Source: Sulfuritalea sp. (GTDB lineage: Bacteria > Pseudomonadota > Gammaproteobacteria > Burkholderiales > Rhodocyclaceae). From it: a stretch of 64,000 nucleotides of DNA. A program made the translations under genes and the position numbers. This document shows, in pieces, positions 55,532 to 64,000 of the stretch. The stretch lies in NCBI GenBank assembly GCA_016710465.1, contig JADJVS010000015.1:310001-374000 (forward strand). The letters run 5' to 3'. The notes below the pieces were generated by a model. The model made no database searches. It was not told the origin of the DNA and saw nothing but the letters and a program-made list of their open reading frames with translations. How positions within the stretch are numbered: position 1 is the stretch's first letter; each line of letters starts with the position of its first letter.

Positions 55532-58023
55532 TACCGGTTTCGCTTCGGCTGGCCTTGCGCATGCTTGCCCGCGATTGGCGCGCCGGCGAGCTTACCGTGC
55601 TCGGCGTCGCCTTGCTCCTGGCCGTGGCGGCGCTGACCAGCGTCGGCTTCCTCTCCGATCGGGTCGAACAAGCCTTGCGCCTGCAGTCGCACCAGTTGCT
55701 GGGCGGCGACCTGCTCTTGAGCGCCGACCATCCCTGGCCCGATGACTTCCGCCGCGAGGCGGCGTCGCGCGGGCTGCGGCTGGCCGAAAGCGCGACCTTC
55801 GCCAGCATGGTTAGCCTGGGCGAGGCCTCGATTCTGGCCGAGGTCAAGGCGGTGTCCGAAGGCTATCCGCTGCGCGGCAGCCTGCGCACCGCGCCGATCC
55901 TGAACGCGCCGGATGCCGATACCAGGGACGTGCCGCGACCCGGCGCGGCCTGGGGGGACGAGCGTCTTGCCGGGACGCTCAAGCTTTCGCCGGGGACCAA
56001 CCTGGCGCTGGGGCGTATCACGGTGCGCAGCGGCCCGGTGCTTACCCTGGAACCCGATCGCGGCATGAACGTGTTCGCGCTGGCCCCGCGTCTCCTGATC
56101 AATCTTGCGGACCTGCCGGCCACCGGCCTGATCCTGCCCGGCAGCCGTGTCGGCTACCGCCTGCATCTGGCGGGCGATACCGGCGCGGTCAAGGCTTACG
56201 AGGCATGGGCGACGGCGCGACTGGGGCGCGGCGAGCGCCTCGAAAGCCTGGATAACGCGCGACCGGAAATCCGCAATGTCACCGAGCGCGCCCAGAGCTT
56301 CCTGCGTCTGGCGGCATTGCTGGCGGTGATTCTCGCCGCGGTCGCGGTGGCCCTGGCGGCGGAGCGTTACATGCGGCGCCATCTCGACGCCTGCGCGGTG
56401 ATGCGCTGCATGGGGGCGCGATCCGGGCAACTGCTGCTGATCCACGGCGGCGAGTTTCTCCTCTTCGGATTTGCCGCCACGCTTGGCGGATGCCTCGTCG
56501 GCTACACAGTTCAGGCCGGACTGGAGCGCATGCTGGGCGGCTTGCTGGCGACGAATTTGCCGCCCCCGTCGGCGCTGCCTTTGTGGCAAGGCCTGCTGGT
56601 CGGACTCACCCTGCTGACCGGCTTCGCCTTGCCGCCGTTGTTGCGCTTGAAGCGGGTGTCGACGCTGCGCGTGCTGCGGCGCGAGTGGAGTGGGGCCGAG
56701 CCGGCCTCGGTCGGCGCCTACTTCATCGGTGCGGCGGTGCTGGCCGGACTGATGCTCTGGATGGCGGGCGAGCTGCGCCTTGGCATGATCGTACTGGCGG
56801 GTTTTGTCGTCGCGCTCGGCTTCTTTGCCCTAATGGCGAGGCTCATGCTTGCCGCGCTTGGCCGCTTGCGTCCGGCCGGACGCGGCTATGGCTGGCGCCA
56901 TGGGCTGGCGAATCTGCGTCGCCGCCTGGCGGCCACCCTGGTCCAAGCCGTGGCGCTGGCGCTGGGCCTGACCGCGCTGTTGCTGCTCACCGTGGCCCGT
57001 GGCGACTTGTTGGCGGCGTGGCAGTCGCGCGTGCCGCCCGATGCGCCCAACCGTTTTGCCATCAACATCCAGCCCGACCAGCGTGACGCCGTCGCCGACT
57101 TCTTCCGCGTCCGCGGCCTGAGGGCACCGTTGCTGGAGCCCATGGTGCGCGGTCGACTGGTGAGGGTCAATGGTCGCGCCGTCGGCCCGGAAAGCTTCGT
57201 CGACGACCGGGCGCGACGCCTCGTGGATCGCGAGTTCAACCTTTCCTGGGCCGATCGTTTGCCATCCGGCAATGTCGTCAGCGCCGGGCGATGGCATGGC
57301 GCGACGACGGTTGCGGAATTTTCTGTTGAACAGGGGCTGGCCGAGACGCTTGAACTCAAACTGGGCGATCGCCTCGGCTACGACATCGCCGGCCAGGCCA
57401 TGGAAGGCGTGATCACCAGCCTGCGCAAGCTCGATTGGGATTCGATGCGGGTGAATTTCTTCGTCATCGCGCCACCGGCGGCGCTGGACAGTTACCCGGC
57501 CAGCTACATCACGAGTTTTCACCTGCCGGCGGAGCAGGCGACGCTGATACCTGAACTGGTGCGGACCTTTCCCAACATCACGGTGATCGACGTCGCCGCG
57601 CTGGTTCGGCAAATTCAGTCCACCATTGCCCAAGTGGCGGGTGCCGTGCAACTGATTTTCGGCTTCGCGCTGCTGGCCGGCCTTGCCGTGCTGCATGCCG
57701 CTTTGCAGGCCAGCGCGGACGAGCGCCGCCACGAACTCGCGGTGTTGCGTGCGCTGGGGGCACGCCGCAGGCAATTGGCGTCGGCGCTGCTGGCGGAGTT
57801 CGCGGTGCTCGGCGCGCTGGCCGGGCTGCTTGCGGGCATTGCCGCGAGCCTGATCGGCTGGGGGCTGGCGCGCTTCGCGTTTCGCCTCGACTATCTGCCG
57901 CAGGCGGAGCTCTGGTTGCTTGGCGCGCTCGCCGGCATGGTGCTGGTGCTGGTGGCGGGTTGGTTGGGCGTTTCTCCCATGTTGCGCCAGTCCGCCATGC
58001 CGGCACTGCGCGGGGCGGAGTAG
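55528..58023 (+). CDS. FtsX-type ABC transporter permease (YbbP-like)
   Basis: 831 residues with two FtsX/MacB-type membrane blocks and large extracytoplasmic regions: one helix near the N terminus (LTVLGVALLLAVAAL), several around 260-420 and a final group near 700-830. Resembles YbbP of the YbbA-YbbP pair. No ATPase gene is next to it, so its partner must lie elsewhere if it is an active ABC system. It starts at GTG 55528 inside the radA stop. Confidence 0.85.
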
Positions 58024-58078
58024 CAGTTTCGCAACCAGGGGGATTAAAATTCCTCTCTTCCCCCTGCCTGCAATTGAA

Positions 58079-59908
58079 TTGACTCCTCCGACGGCTGACC
58101 ACGACCGTAACGATGCCACGGCGACGCGCCTCCTGCGTATCGCCGCTGTGATCCTTGCCACGGCCGGCTTCCTCCTGGCCGCCTTGCTCAGTACCGACAA
58201 CAGCATCCACTCCCTGCGCGTGCAGATGCATGTGGCGATCGGACTCGTCGGTTGCGTGGCCTATGTCATGCTGCACCACGGTCGATCCCATGCGGCCGGC
58301 ATGCTGATGATATGGGGCTATTGGCTGACCGCCACCACCGTGGCGGCGATCAACGGCGGGCTGCGCGGCCCGAACCTGATCAACTATCCGTTGATCCTGG
58401 TGATCTCCGGCTGGCTGCTGGGAACCCGGCAGACGATCCTGCTGGCCGTGCTTACCGAAGCCGTATTCCTCGCGTTTCTTGCGGGCGATGCCTTGCACGT
58501 GATGCGGCCACCGAATTTTGACAACCTTCCGGCCTATCTTGTCTTTCTCACGGCGATCATCGTGATGACGGCGGCGGCCACGCTGATGTCGCGCCGGGGC
58601 TACCTGGCCAAGGTGGACGAAGCCCGGCGGATTGCGGCCGACCTGGCGTTGCGCGAAGACGAGTTGCGGCTGCATGGCGACCGGCTTGAAGACCAGGTGC
58701 GACTGCGCACCGCCGAACTGGCCACCGCACGGGACGCGGCGGACGCGGCGAATCGCGCCAAGAGCGCCTTCCTTGCCAACATGAGCCACGAGATTCGCAC
58801 GCCGATGAACGGCATCATCGGCATGGCCAACCTGCTGCGTCGTGGCGGGCTCGATCCGGTTCAGGCCGGGCGCCTGGACAAGATGGATGCCGCCGCGCGA
58901 CATCTGCTCGCGCTGATCAACGACATCCTCGATTTATCCAAGATCGAGGCCGGCAAATTCGTTCTTGAAGAAGCGCCGGTCGATATCGACGCATTGCTGC
59001 AAAACGTCGTCGCGCAGGTATCGGAGCGTGTTCACGCCAAGAATCTGCGCTTGCTGGTTGGTTCCGACCAATTGCCCGGCGGACTGATCGGCGATCCGAC
59101 GCGCCTGCGCCAGGCGCTTCTGAACTACGTCGGCAACGCCATCAAGTTTACCGAGTCCGGACGCATCAGTCTGCGCGTACGGCTGTTGGCGACCACGGAG
59201 GACGAGGTCCGGCTTGGGTTCGAAGTCGAGGACACTGGCATGGGTATCGAGCCGGAGGCAAGGGGCCGCCTGTTCTCGGCTTTCGAGCAGGCCGACAACT
59301 CGACCACGCGCAAATACGGGGGCTCCGGGCTGGGCCTGGCCATCACCCAACACCTGGCCGCGCTGATGGAGGGCGAAGTTGGCGTCGAATCCACGCCGGG
59401 CGTGGGCAGCAGGTTCTGGTTCACCGCGCGCCTCAAGCGCGGCGCGGAGACCGCCGCGGCGTCGCACGGGCCGAGCCTCGACGCCGAAGCCGAGATACGC
59501 CGTCGTTTTTCGGGACGGCGCGTGCTCGTCGCCGACGACGAACCGATCAACCGGGAAGTGGCGCTGGTTCAGTTGGAGGCGGCGGGCTTGCTTGTGGATC
59601 AGGCGGCGGATGGCGCCGAGGCCGTGGACATGGCGGCGCGCAAGGTCTATGCGGCCATCCTGATGGACATGCAGATGCCAAGACTGGACGGATTGGAGGC
59701 GACGCGTCGCATCCGCGCCGAATCCGCCAACCTCGATACGCCGATCATCGCCATGACGGCCAATGCCTTTGCCGAAGACCGCAGCCGCTGCCTCGCCGCA
59801 GGGATGAACGATTTCCTTGCCAAGCCGTTCGTGCCGGACGCCTTGTTTGCCGCCGTCCTGCGCGGCCTGGAACAGGCAAGGGACGAAGCCGCTACGACGG
59901 CTTGCTGA
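58079..59908 (+). CDS. Membrane hybrid histidine kinase with a receiver domain
   Basis: About 609 residues. Five or six N-terminal membrane helices (about 20-175) form a sensor without PAS domains. Then come a short coiled coil, HisKA with H237 (NMSHEIRTPMNG), HATPase_c (NAIKFTESG, DTGMGIEPE, GGSGLGLAI) and a receiver domain with phospho-Asp near 530 (ILMDMQMPRLDG). The receiver ends normally (FAAVLRGLEQARDE). The start is uncertain: no ATG fits. TTG 58079 is chosen; CTG 58064 or ATT 58049 behind AGGGGG are alternatives. No cognate regulator is adjacent. Confidence 0.85.
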   Translation: MTPPTADHDRNDATATRLLRIAAVILATAGFLLAALLSTDNSIHSLRVQMHVAIGLVGCVAYVMLHHGRSHAAGMLMIWGYWLTATTVAAINGGLRGPNLINYPLILVISGWLLGTRQTILLAVLTEAVFLAFLAGDALHVMRPPNFDNLPAYLVFLTAIIVMTAAATLMSRRGYLAKVDEARRIAADLALREDELRLHGDRLEDQVRLRTAELATARDAADAANRAKSAFLANMSHEIRTPMNGIIGMANLLRRGGLDPVQAGRLDKMDAAARHLLALINDILDLSKIEAGKFVLEEAPVDIDALLQNVVAQVSERVHAKNLRLLVGSDQLPGGLIGDPTRLRQALLNYVGNAIKFTESGRISLRVRLLATTEDEVRLGFEVEDTGMGIEPEARGRLFSAFEQADNSTTRKYGGSGLGLAITQHLAALMEGEVGVESTPGVGSRFWFTARLKRGAETAAASHGPSLDAEAEIRRRFSGRRVLVADDEPINREVALVQLEAAGLLVDQAADGAEAVDMAARKVYAAILMDMQMPRLDGLEATRRIRAESANLDTPIIAMTANAFAEDRSRCLAAGMNDFLAKPFVPDALFAAVLRGLEQARDEAATTAC

Positions 59909-61337
59909 GGGGCTTCTCGCCGGTCTCGATGTGCGCGATCGACCCGGCGTAGTAGTTGAGCAGATCGCATTGCGCCGGATCCGGGCGGTACAGGCCGTCC
60001 TCCTCGATGACCAGTCGGCGCAGCGTCAGCATTCGCAGGCCAACGCCAAAAGCATAGTCATGATCCTGGCGCGGAATGTAAAGGTGGGCGCCGCAGGCTT
60101 CAAGTTCGCGCATGCGCTCATGTGCCGCCGCCTTGAGTTCCAGTTCGCTCATCGCGCGCGGCGGATCGCGCATCAGTATGCCCGCGACCAGCGGCACCGG
60201 CAGCACCGGAATCACGGCGCCGATGTCCGCCATCAGGCGCTCGGCCAGCTTGCCGACCTCGGCGCGGCGGGCCTCGTCATCCATGGCGGGGAAGTGCAAC
60301 CCACGTTCCCGGGCCCAGGAACGCATCGACAAGGGCGCGCCGAAATTCACGCAGGCATAGCCGAAACGGTGCCAGCCGCCACCCAGCATCAGTCCGGCAT
60401 TGCGCAGCATGAAGCCGGCGGTGATTGCCATCGCGCCAAGGCCGCCGGGGCGGGGCGCTTGCGGGCGCAGCTTGAGCAACTGGCTGCGATCCTCCAGCAC
60501 CCGGTCGTAGTTGAGCCCGACGGGGATGAAGACCAGGTCGCGGCGATTGTCTCCGGGGCGCTCGTCGAAGGTCTTCAGCATGTAGTCGAGGAGGCCGAAT
60601 CTGGGCGCCCGCAGCTTGCCGTCTATGCTCAGGCCGCCCTCGGGAAACACTGCCTGGGTGACGCCGGCCTCGGAGGCCATCTGCACGTAGCGCTGCAGCA
60701 CGATGCGGTACAGCGGGTCGCCCGAATTGCGCCGCACGAAGAAGGCGCCCATGGCGCGAATCAACTGCTGCAGCGGCCAGATGCGCGCCCACTCGCCGAC
60801 GGCGAAGGAAAGCGCCGCGCGCTCGGCGGCGAGGAAGGCCACCAGCACGTAGTCCATGTTGCTGCGATGGTTCATGACGAAGACGATGGTCGACTTGCGG
60901 TCGATGCGCGCCAGGCCATCCTCGTCGACGAAACCGATGCGCACGCGGTAGAGGGCGCGCGCCGCCGCGCGAGCGACGGCGTAGCCGACGCGGTAATAGA
61001 TGTAGGCATTGAAGGAGGGAACGATCTCGCGGGCATAGTGGTCGATGCGGCGCCAGACATCGCCCAGCCGCTCGTTTTTGGCATTGGCGTGATCGGTTGC
61101 GGCGGCCTGCACCTTCGGGTCATGGAACAGGCGGTCGATCAGCACCTGGCGCCGCGTCAGCTTGAAGCTCGGCAGTTCGACGGCGAGCCGGCCGCCGATC
61201 TGTCGTATTACGAGCTTGATGCGGCGGCGGAAGAACCAGCGCATGCCGGGCACCAGCAGCATCACCAGCACGGCCCAGCCTGCCAGTCCGGCGAGGATTG
61301 CGAAGGCCCACAGTGGCAGGGTGATCGTCTGACTCAT
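59892..61337 (-). CDS. PlsB-like glycerol-3-phosphate/lysophospholipid acyltransferase
   Basis: 481 residues: an N-terminal membrane helix (LPLWAFAILAGLAGWAVLVMLLV in parts), then acyltransferase motifs NHRSNMD (HX4D), GAFFVRR, FPEGGLS and FIPVGLNYDRV. The arrangement matches the PlsB/DHAPAT type, but the protein is much shorter than E. coli PlsB (about 807). It could acylate glycerol-3-phosphate or a lysophospholipid. Its 3 prime end overlaps the convergent kinase gene by 17 bp. Confidence 0.83.
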   Translation of the reverse strand: MSQTITLPLWAFAILAGLAGWAVLVMLLVPGMRWFFRRRIKLVIRQIGGRLAVELPSFKLTRRQVLIDRLFHDPKVQAAATDHANAKNERLGDVWRRIDHYAREIVPSFNAYIYYRVGYAVARAAARALYRVRIGFVDEDGLARIDRKSTIVFVMNHRSNMDYVLVAFLAAERAALSFAVGEWARIWPLQQLIRAMGAFFVRRNSGDPLYRIVLQRYVQMASEAGVTQAVFPEGGLSIDGKLRAPRFGLLDYMLKTFDERPGDNRRDLVFIPVGLNYDRVLEDRSQLLKLRPQAPRPGGLGAMAITAGFMLRNAGLMLGGGWHRFGYACVNFGAPLSMRSWARERGLHFPAMDDEARRAEVGKLAERLMADIGAVIPVLPVPLVAGILMRDPPRAMSELELKAAAHERMRELEACGAHLYIPRQDHDYAFGVGLRMLTLRRLVIEEDGLYRPDPAQCDLLNYYAGSIAHIETGEKPLSKPS

Positions 61338-61425
61338 CGCATCGGCTTCCCGCTAGGACGATGGCGGGATCATAGCAGCGAGTTGTCAGACGATATACGC
61401 GGCCTATGAGGGGATTCGGTCTGCG

Positions 61426-61431
61426 TATAAT
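61426..61431 (+). promoter_or_regulatory. Possible -10 box of the isocitrate dehydrogenase-like gene
   Basis: A perfect TATAAT 86 bp before the ATG, without a recognisable -35 at 16-19 bp. Kept as a weak promoter call. Confidence 0.35.
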
Positions 61432-61517
61432 GCGCGCCTCGCTGGCGGACCACCTTCGCCGCGCGTCCAACCACCGGCGGCGCACCACGCCGCACCTAGC
61501 CAAAAGCGGAGAACGAA

Positions 61518-62555
61518 ATGAGCGCAGCCCAGACCCCGATTCCAGCCACCCTGATCCCCGGAGACGGCATCGGCCCGGAGATCACCGACGCCGCCCTGTC
61601 GGTGCTGGATGCGCTCGGCGCACCATTCCAGTGGGACACGCAGGTGGCCGGCCTGGCCGGCGTCAAGGCGGCCGGCGACCCGCTGCCGCAGGCCACTCTG
61701 GATTCGATCGACCGCACCCGGCTGGCGCTCAAGGGCCCGCTGGAAACCCCCTCCGGCGGCGGCTATCGTTCCTCCAACGTGCGCCTGCGCGAAAAGTACA
61801 AGCTCTACGCCAACCTGCGCCCGGCCAAGACCCTGGTGCCCGGCGGGCGCTTCGACAACATCGACCTGGTGCTGTGCCGCGAGAACAACGAAGGCCTCTA
61901 CATGGGCTACGAGCACTACATTCCGATCGATGGCGACCCCCATGCCGTAGCCATCGCCACCGGTGTGAACACCCGCCAGGGTTCGAAGAACATCCTCAAG
62001 TTCGCCTTCGACTATGCCGTCGCCAATGGCCGCAAAAAGGTCACGGTGGTGCACAAGGCCAATATCATGAAGGCGCTGACCGGCATCTTCCTCGAGACCG
62101 CGCAGCAGATGTACAAGGACGAGTACGCCGGCAAGTTCGAGTTCAACGACGTGATCATCGACGCCTGCGCCATGAAGCTGGTGATGAACCCCTGGCAGTT
62201 CGACCTGCTGGTGACCACCAACCTGTTCGGCGACATCCTCTCCGACGAGATCTCCGGCCTGGTCGGCGGCCTGGGCATGACCCCGGGCGCCAACATCGGC
62301 GAGCACGCGGCCATCTTCGAGGCCGTGCACGGCTCGGCGCCGGACATCGCCGGCAAGGGCATCGCCAATCCGACGGCGCTGCTGCTGGCCTCGGCCATGA
62401 TGCTCGACCACGTCAAGCGCACCGACCTCGCCGATCGCCTGCGCCAGACCATCAGCGATGTGCTGAACAAGGACAATGTGCGCACCGGCGACCTCGGCGG
62501 CTCGGCCAGCACCGACCAGTACGCCAAGGCACTGGTGGCGCGCCTGCGCGGCTGA
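61518..62555 (+). CDS. Isocitrate/isopropylmalate dehydrogenase family protein, probably NAD-dependent isocitrate dehydrogenase
   Basis: 345 residues of the decarboxylating beta-hydroxyacid dehydrogenase family: TLIPGDGIGPEI, substrate loop GGGYRSSNVRLREKYKLYANLRP (in parts), RENNEGLYMGYEH, VVHKANIMK and the metal/cofactor region TNLFGDILSDEISGLVGGLGMTPGANIG (in parts). The SSNVxLR loop favours isocitrate over isopropylmalate. A good GCGGAGAAC ribosome-binding site precedes ATG 61518. Confidence 0.87.
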   Translation: MSAAQTPIPATLIPGDGIGPEITDAALSVLDALGAPFQWDTQVAGLAGVKAAGDPLPQATLDSIDRTRLALKGPLETPSGGGYRSSNVRLREKYKLYANLRPAKTLVPGGRFDNIDLVLCRENNEGLYMGYEHYIPIDGDPHAVAIATGVNTRQGSKNILKFAFDYAVANGRKKVTVVHKANIMKALTGIFLETAQQMYKDEYAGKFEFNDVIIDACAMKLVMNPWQFDLLVTTNLFGDILSDEISGLVGGLGMTPGANIGEHAAIFEAVHGSAPDIAGKGIANPTALLLASAMMLDHVKRTDLADRLRQTISDVLNKDNVRTGDLGGSASTDQYAKALVARLRG

Positions 62556-62587
62556 ACCATCCGGCGGCCGCGCGCCGCGATGCAGGC

Positions 62588-62615
62588 CTCATTTTGCATC
62601 CGGGTGCATAATGAG
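62588..62615 (+). promoter_or_regulatory. 28-bp near-perfect palindrome just before a diguanylate cyclase-like gene
   Basis: CTCATTTTGCATCC (62588-62601) faces GGGTGCATAATGAG (62602-62615): 13 of 14 positions pair, one as G-T. It ends two bases before ATG 62618 and covers the weak TGAG ribosome-binding sequence. It could be an operator, or an RNA hairpin that hides the start. Confidence 0.55.
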
Positions 62616-62617
62616 AC

Positions 62618-64000
62618 ATGCGCGCGCCTTCGACACGCCTGTCGATGCTGGGCGGCCTGGCGCGGTTCTGGACCAGGCCAGCGGTGCTTTTTGTCATAGT
62701 CGCACTGGGGCTGTTGGGGTCCTTTGGTCTCGACTGGGTGCAGGCCGACGCCGCGATGGGCTCGGTGGCGCGTGAGCGCGGCGCCGCGCTGTTCCGCCTG
62801 ATCGAGCTGACGCGCAACTGGAACGCCGGTCATGGCGGCGTGTATGTGCCGGTGACGCCGACGACCCCGCCCAATCCCTGGCTGGAACATCCGCGGCGCG
62901 ATCTGCGCACCGACGACGGCCGGGCGCTGACCATGGTCAATCCGGCCTACATGACACGGCAGATTGTCGAGATCGCGCAACAGGCCGAGGGCATCCAGTT
63001 GCACATCACCAGCCTCAAGCCGATCCGTCCGGCGAACGCGCCGGATGCCTGGGAAGCCAGCGCACTGAAGCGCTTCGAGGCCGGCACCGCCGAAGTCATC
63101 GAGCTGATTCCGGGTGAGTCTCCGGTGCATCGCTACATGGCGCCGTTGCGCATTCGCGAGCCTTGCCTGCAATGCCACGCAAAGCAGGGCTATGCACTGG
63201 GGCAGATTCGAGGCGGCATCTCGGTGACCATGCCGGCAAGCCAGTTGCTGGAAATCCGGACTTCCGATCGAATACGTTCCGCGGCGGTGCACCTGCTCAC
63301 CCTGGCCATCGCCGCTGCCTTGCTGCATTTGCTGTTCATGCGCAATCGTAGCCATGTCGCCGTGCTCGAGGCGTTGGCCGCGGATCAGGAACAGGTGATC
63401 CATGATCGCACGCGTGATTTGTCCCTGGCCAACCAGGAACTGGAGAGGCAACTGGCGGACCGCGAACTCGCCGCCGCGGTGTTCGAGAATGCCGGCGAGG
63501 CCATCATCGTTACGGACAAGGCCGGAAACTTTGTCGAGGTCAATCCGGCGTTCACCACCATGACGGGCTATACCGCCGACGATGTGCTGGGGCGGCCGGT
63601 GTCCATTCTCAAGTCGGGGCGGCATCCGCCCGAGTTCTACGCGGCAATGTGGCAGGGGGTAAAGGAGAACAACAGTTGGCAGGGCGAAGTTTGGAACCGG
63701 CGCAAGGATGGCGAAATTTTCGTCGTCCGGCTGTCGATCACGCGGGTGGCGCGCATCGGGCAGGCGGTGCGCTATGTCGCGACGCTGACGGACATCACCC
63801 ACAGCAAGGAACTCGAAGAGGATTTGCGCCACCGCGCCTACCACGATCCCCTGACCGACTTGCCCAATCGCGCGTTATTCACCGACCGGCTGCGCGTCGC
63901 CATACTGCAGGGCGAACGCCATGGGCGCGGCTTTGCCCTGTGCTTCATCGACCTCGACAGCTTCAAGCCGATCAACGACACTCTGGGCCATGCCGCCGGC
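62618..64000 (+). CDS. DUF3365-PAS-GGDEF protein (putative diguanylate cyclase), cut by the window edge
   Basis: 461 residues are visible and the frame is open at the right edge. A membrane helix (about 22-41) leads to a periplasmic DUF3365 (Tll0287-like) domain with a c-type heme motif CLQCH at 183-187. A second membrane helix lies near 222-240. Then come a short coiled coil, a PAS domain (about 285-405; AAAVFENAGEAIIVTD) and the start of GGDEF (HDPLTDLPNRALFTDRL, FIDLDSFKPINDTLGH). The GGDEF signature itself and any EAL domain lie beyond the window. Confidence 0.85.
   Translation, partial: MRAPSTRLSMLGGLARFWTRPAVLFVIVALGLLGSFGLDWVQADAAMGSVARERGAALFRLIELTRNWNAGHGGVYVPVTPTTPPNPWLEHPRRDLRTDDGRALTMVNPAYMTRQIVEIAQQAEGIQLHITSLKPIRPANAPDAWEASALKRFEAGTAEVIELIPGESPVHRYMAPLRIREPCLQCHAKQGYALGQIRGGISVTMPASQLLEIRTSDRIRSAAVHLLTLAIAAALLHLLFMRNRSHVAVLEALAADQEQVIHDRTRDLSLANQELERQLADRELAAAVFENAGEAIIVTDKAGNFVEVNPAFTTMTGYTADDVLGRPVSILKSGRHPPEFYAAMWQGVKENNSWQGEVWNRRKDGEIFVVRLSITRVARIGQAVRYVATLTDITHSKELEEDLRHRAYHDPLTDLPNRALFTDRLRVAILQGERHGRGFALCFIDLDSFKPINDTLGHAAG

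Noticed and set aside
62548..62575. GCGCGGC...GCCGCGC repeat at the end of the isocitrate dehydrogenase-like gene as a terminator
   Set aside because: Seven GC-only pairs over a long loop with no T-run are expected by chance at this base composition.

Overview
The window is a gene-dense stretch of GC-rich bacterial chromosome with no rRNA, tRNA, insertion sequence or CRISPR array that I could see. Gene content and order suggest a betaproteobacterium. The evidence is the run pyrG-kdsA-DUF1330-eno-ftsB, the run rpsB-tsf-pyrH-frr-uppS-cdsA-dxr-rseP-bamA-skp-lpxD-fabZ-lpxA-lpxB-rnhB, and lplT close to alr-radA. The acyl-CoA catabolic genes would fit a Rhodocyclales or Sterolibacteriaceae-like organism, but that placement is inference from gene content only.

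Left part (1-8.5 kb, minus strand): prfB, which carries the classical +1 programmed frameshift, then a four-PAS hybrid histidine kinase, a Phd/VapB-VapC type toxin-antitoxin pair, lysS and mnmC. Kinase and toxin-antitoxin genes sit between prfB and lysS, which are neighbours in E. coli. The toxin pair lies 10 bp upstream of lysS and so may share its transcript. The kinase reading frame appears shifted near its C terminus and runs through the toxin-antitoxin operator.

8.6-17.9 kb: a SapC-family gene, the plus-strand operon pyrG-kdsA-DUF1330-eno-ftsB, then minus-strand housekeeping genes (gamma-class carbonic anhydrase homologue, DEAD-box helicase, TruC-like pseudouridine synthase, DUF2461).

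17.9-28.6 kb: the accessory metabolic region. A tightly packed minus-strand operon encodes a PaaI-like thioesterase, large and small acyl-CoA dehydrogenases of the PimC/PimD type, an acyl-CoA ligase, a double-hotdog thioesterase, a zinc alcohol dehydrogenase and an alpha/beta hydrolase. It diverges from a plus-strand operon of an MFS exporter, a nitronate monooxygenase-like flavoprotein and an IclR regulator. An IclR-type palindrome lies in the shared control region. A small unrecognised cysteine-rich protein follows, whose start codon is preceded by a run of ten G.

28.6-48.4 kb: map-glnD and a nucleotidyl-cyclase-like gene read leftward. The long rpsB-to-rnhB run reads rightward, covering translation, isoprenoid and phospholipid synthesis, outer-membrane assembly and lipid A, and ends in a SpoU methyltransferase. 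hupB converges on it with a hairpin terminator inside the methyltransferase coding end.

48.7-64 kb: tsaB-rimI-uracil DNA glycosylase, lplT, a LysR regulator, alr, radA, an FtsX-type permease without a visible ATPase, a second hybrid histidine kinase, a PlsB-like acyltransferase, an NAD-type isocitrate dehydrogenase homologue, and a DUF3365-PAS-GGDEF protein that runs off the right edge behind a 28-bp palindrome. Several promoters, operators and leaders are proposed from pattern alone and scored accordingly.
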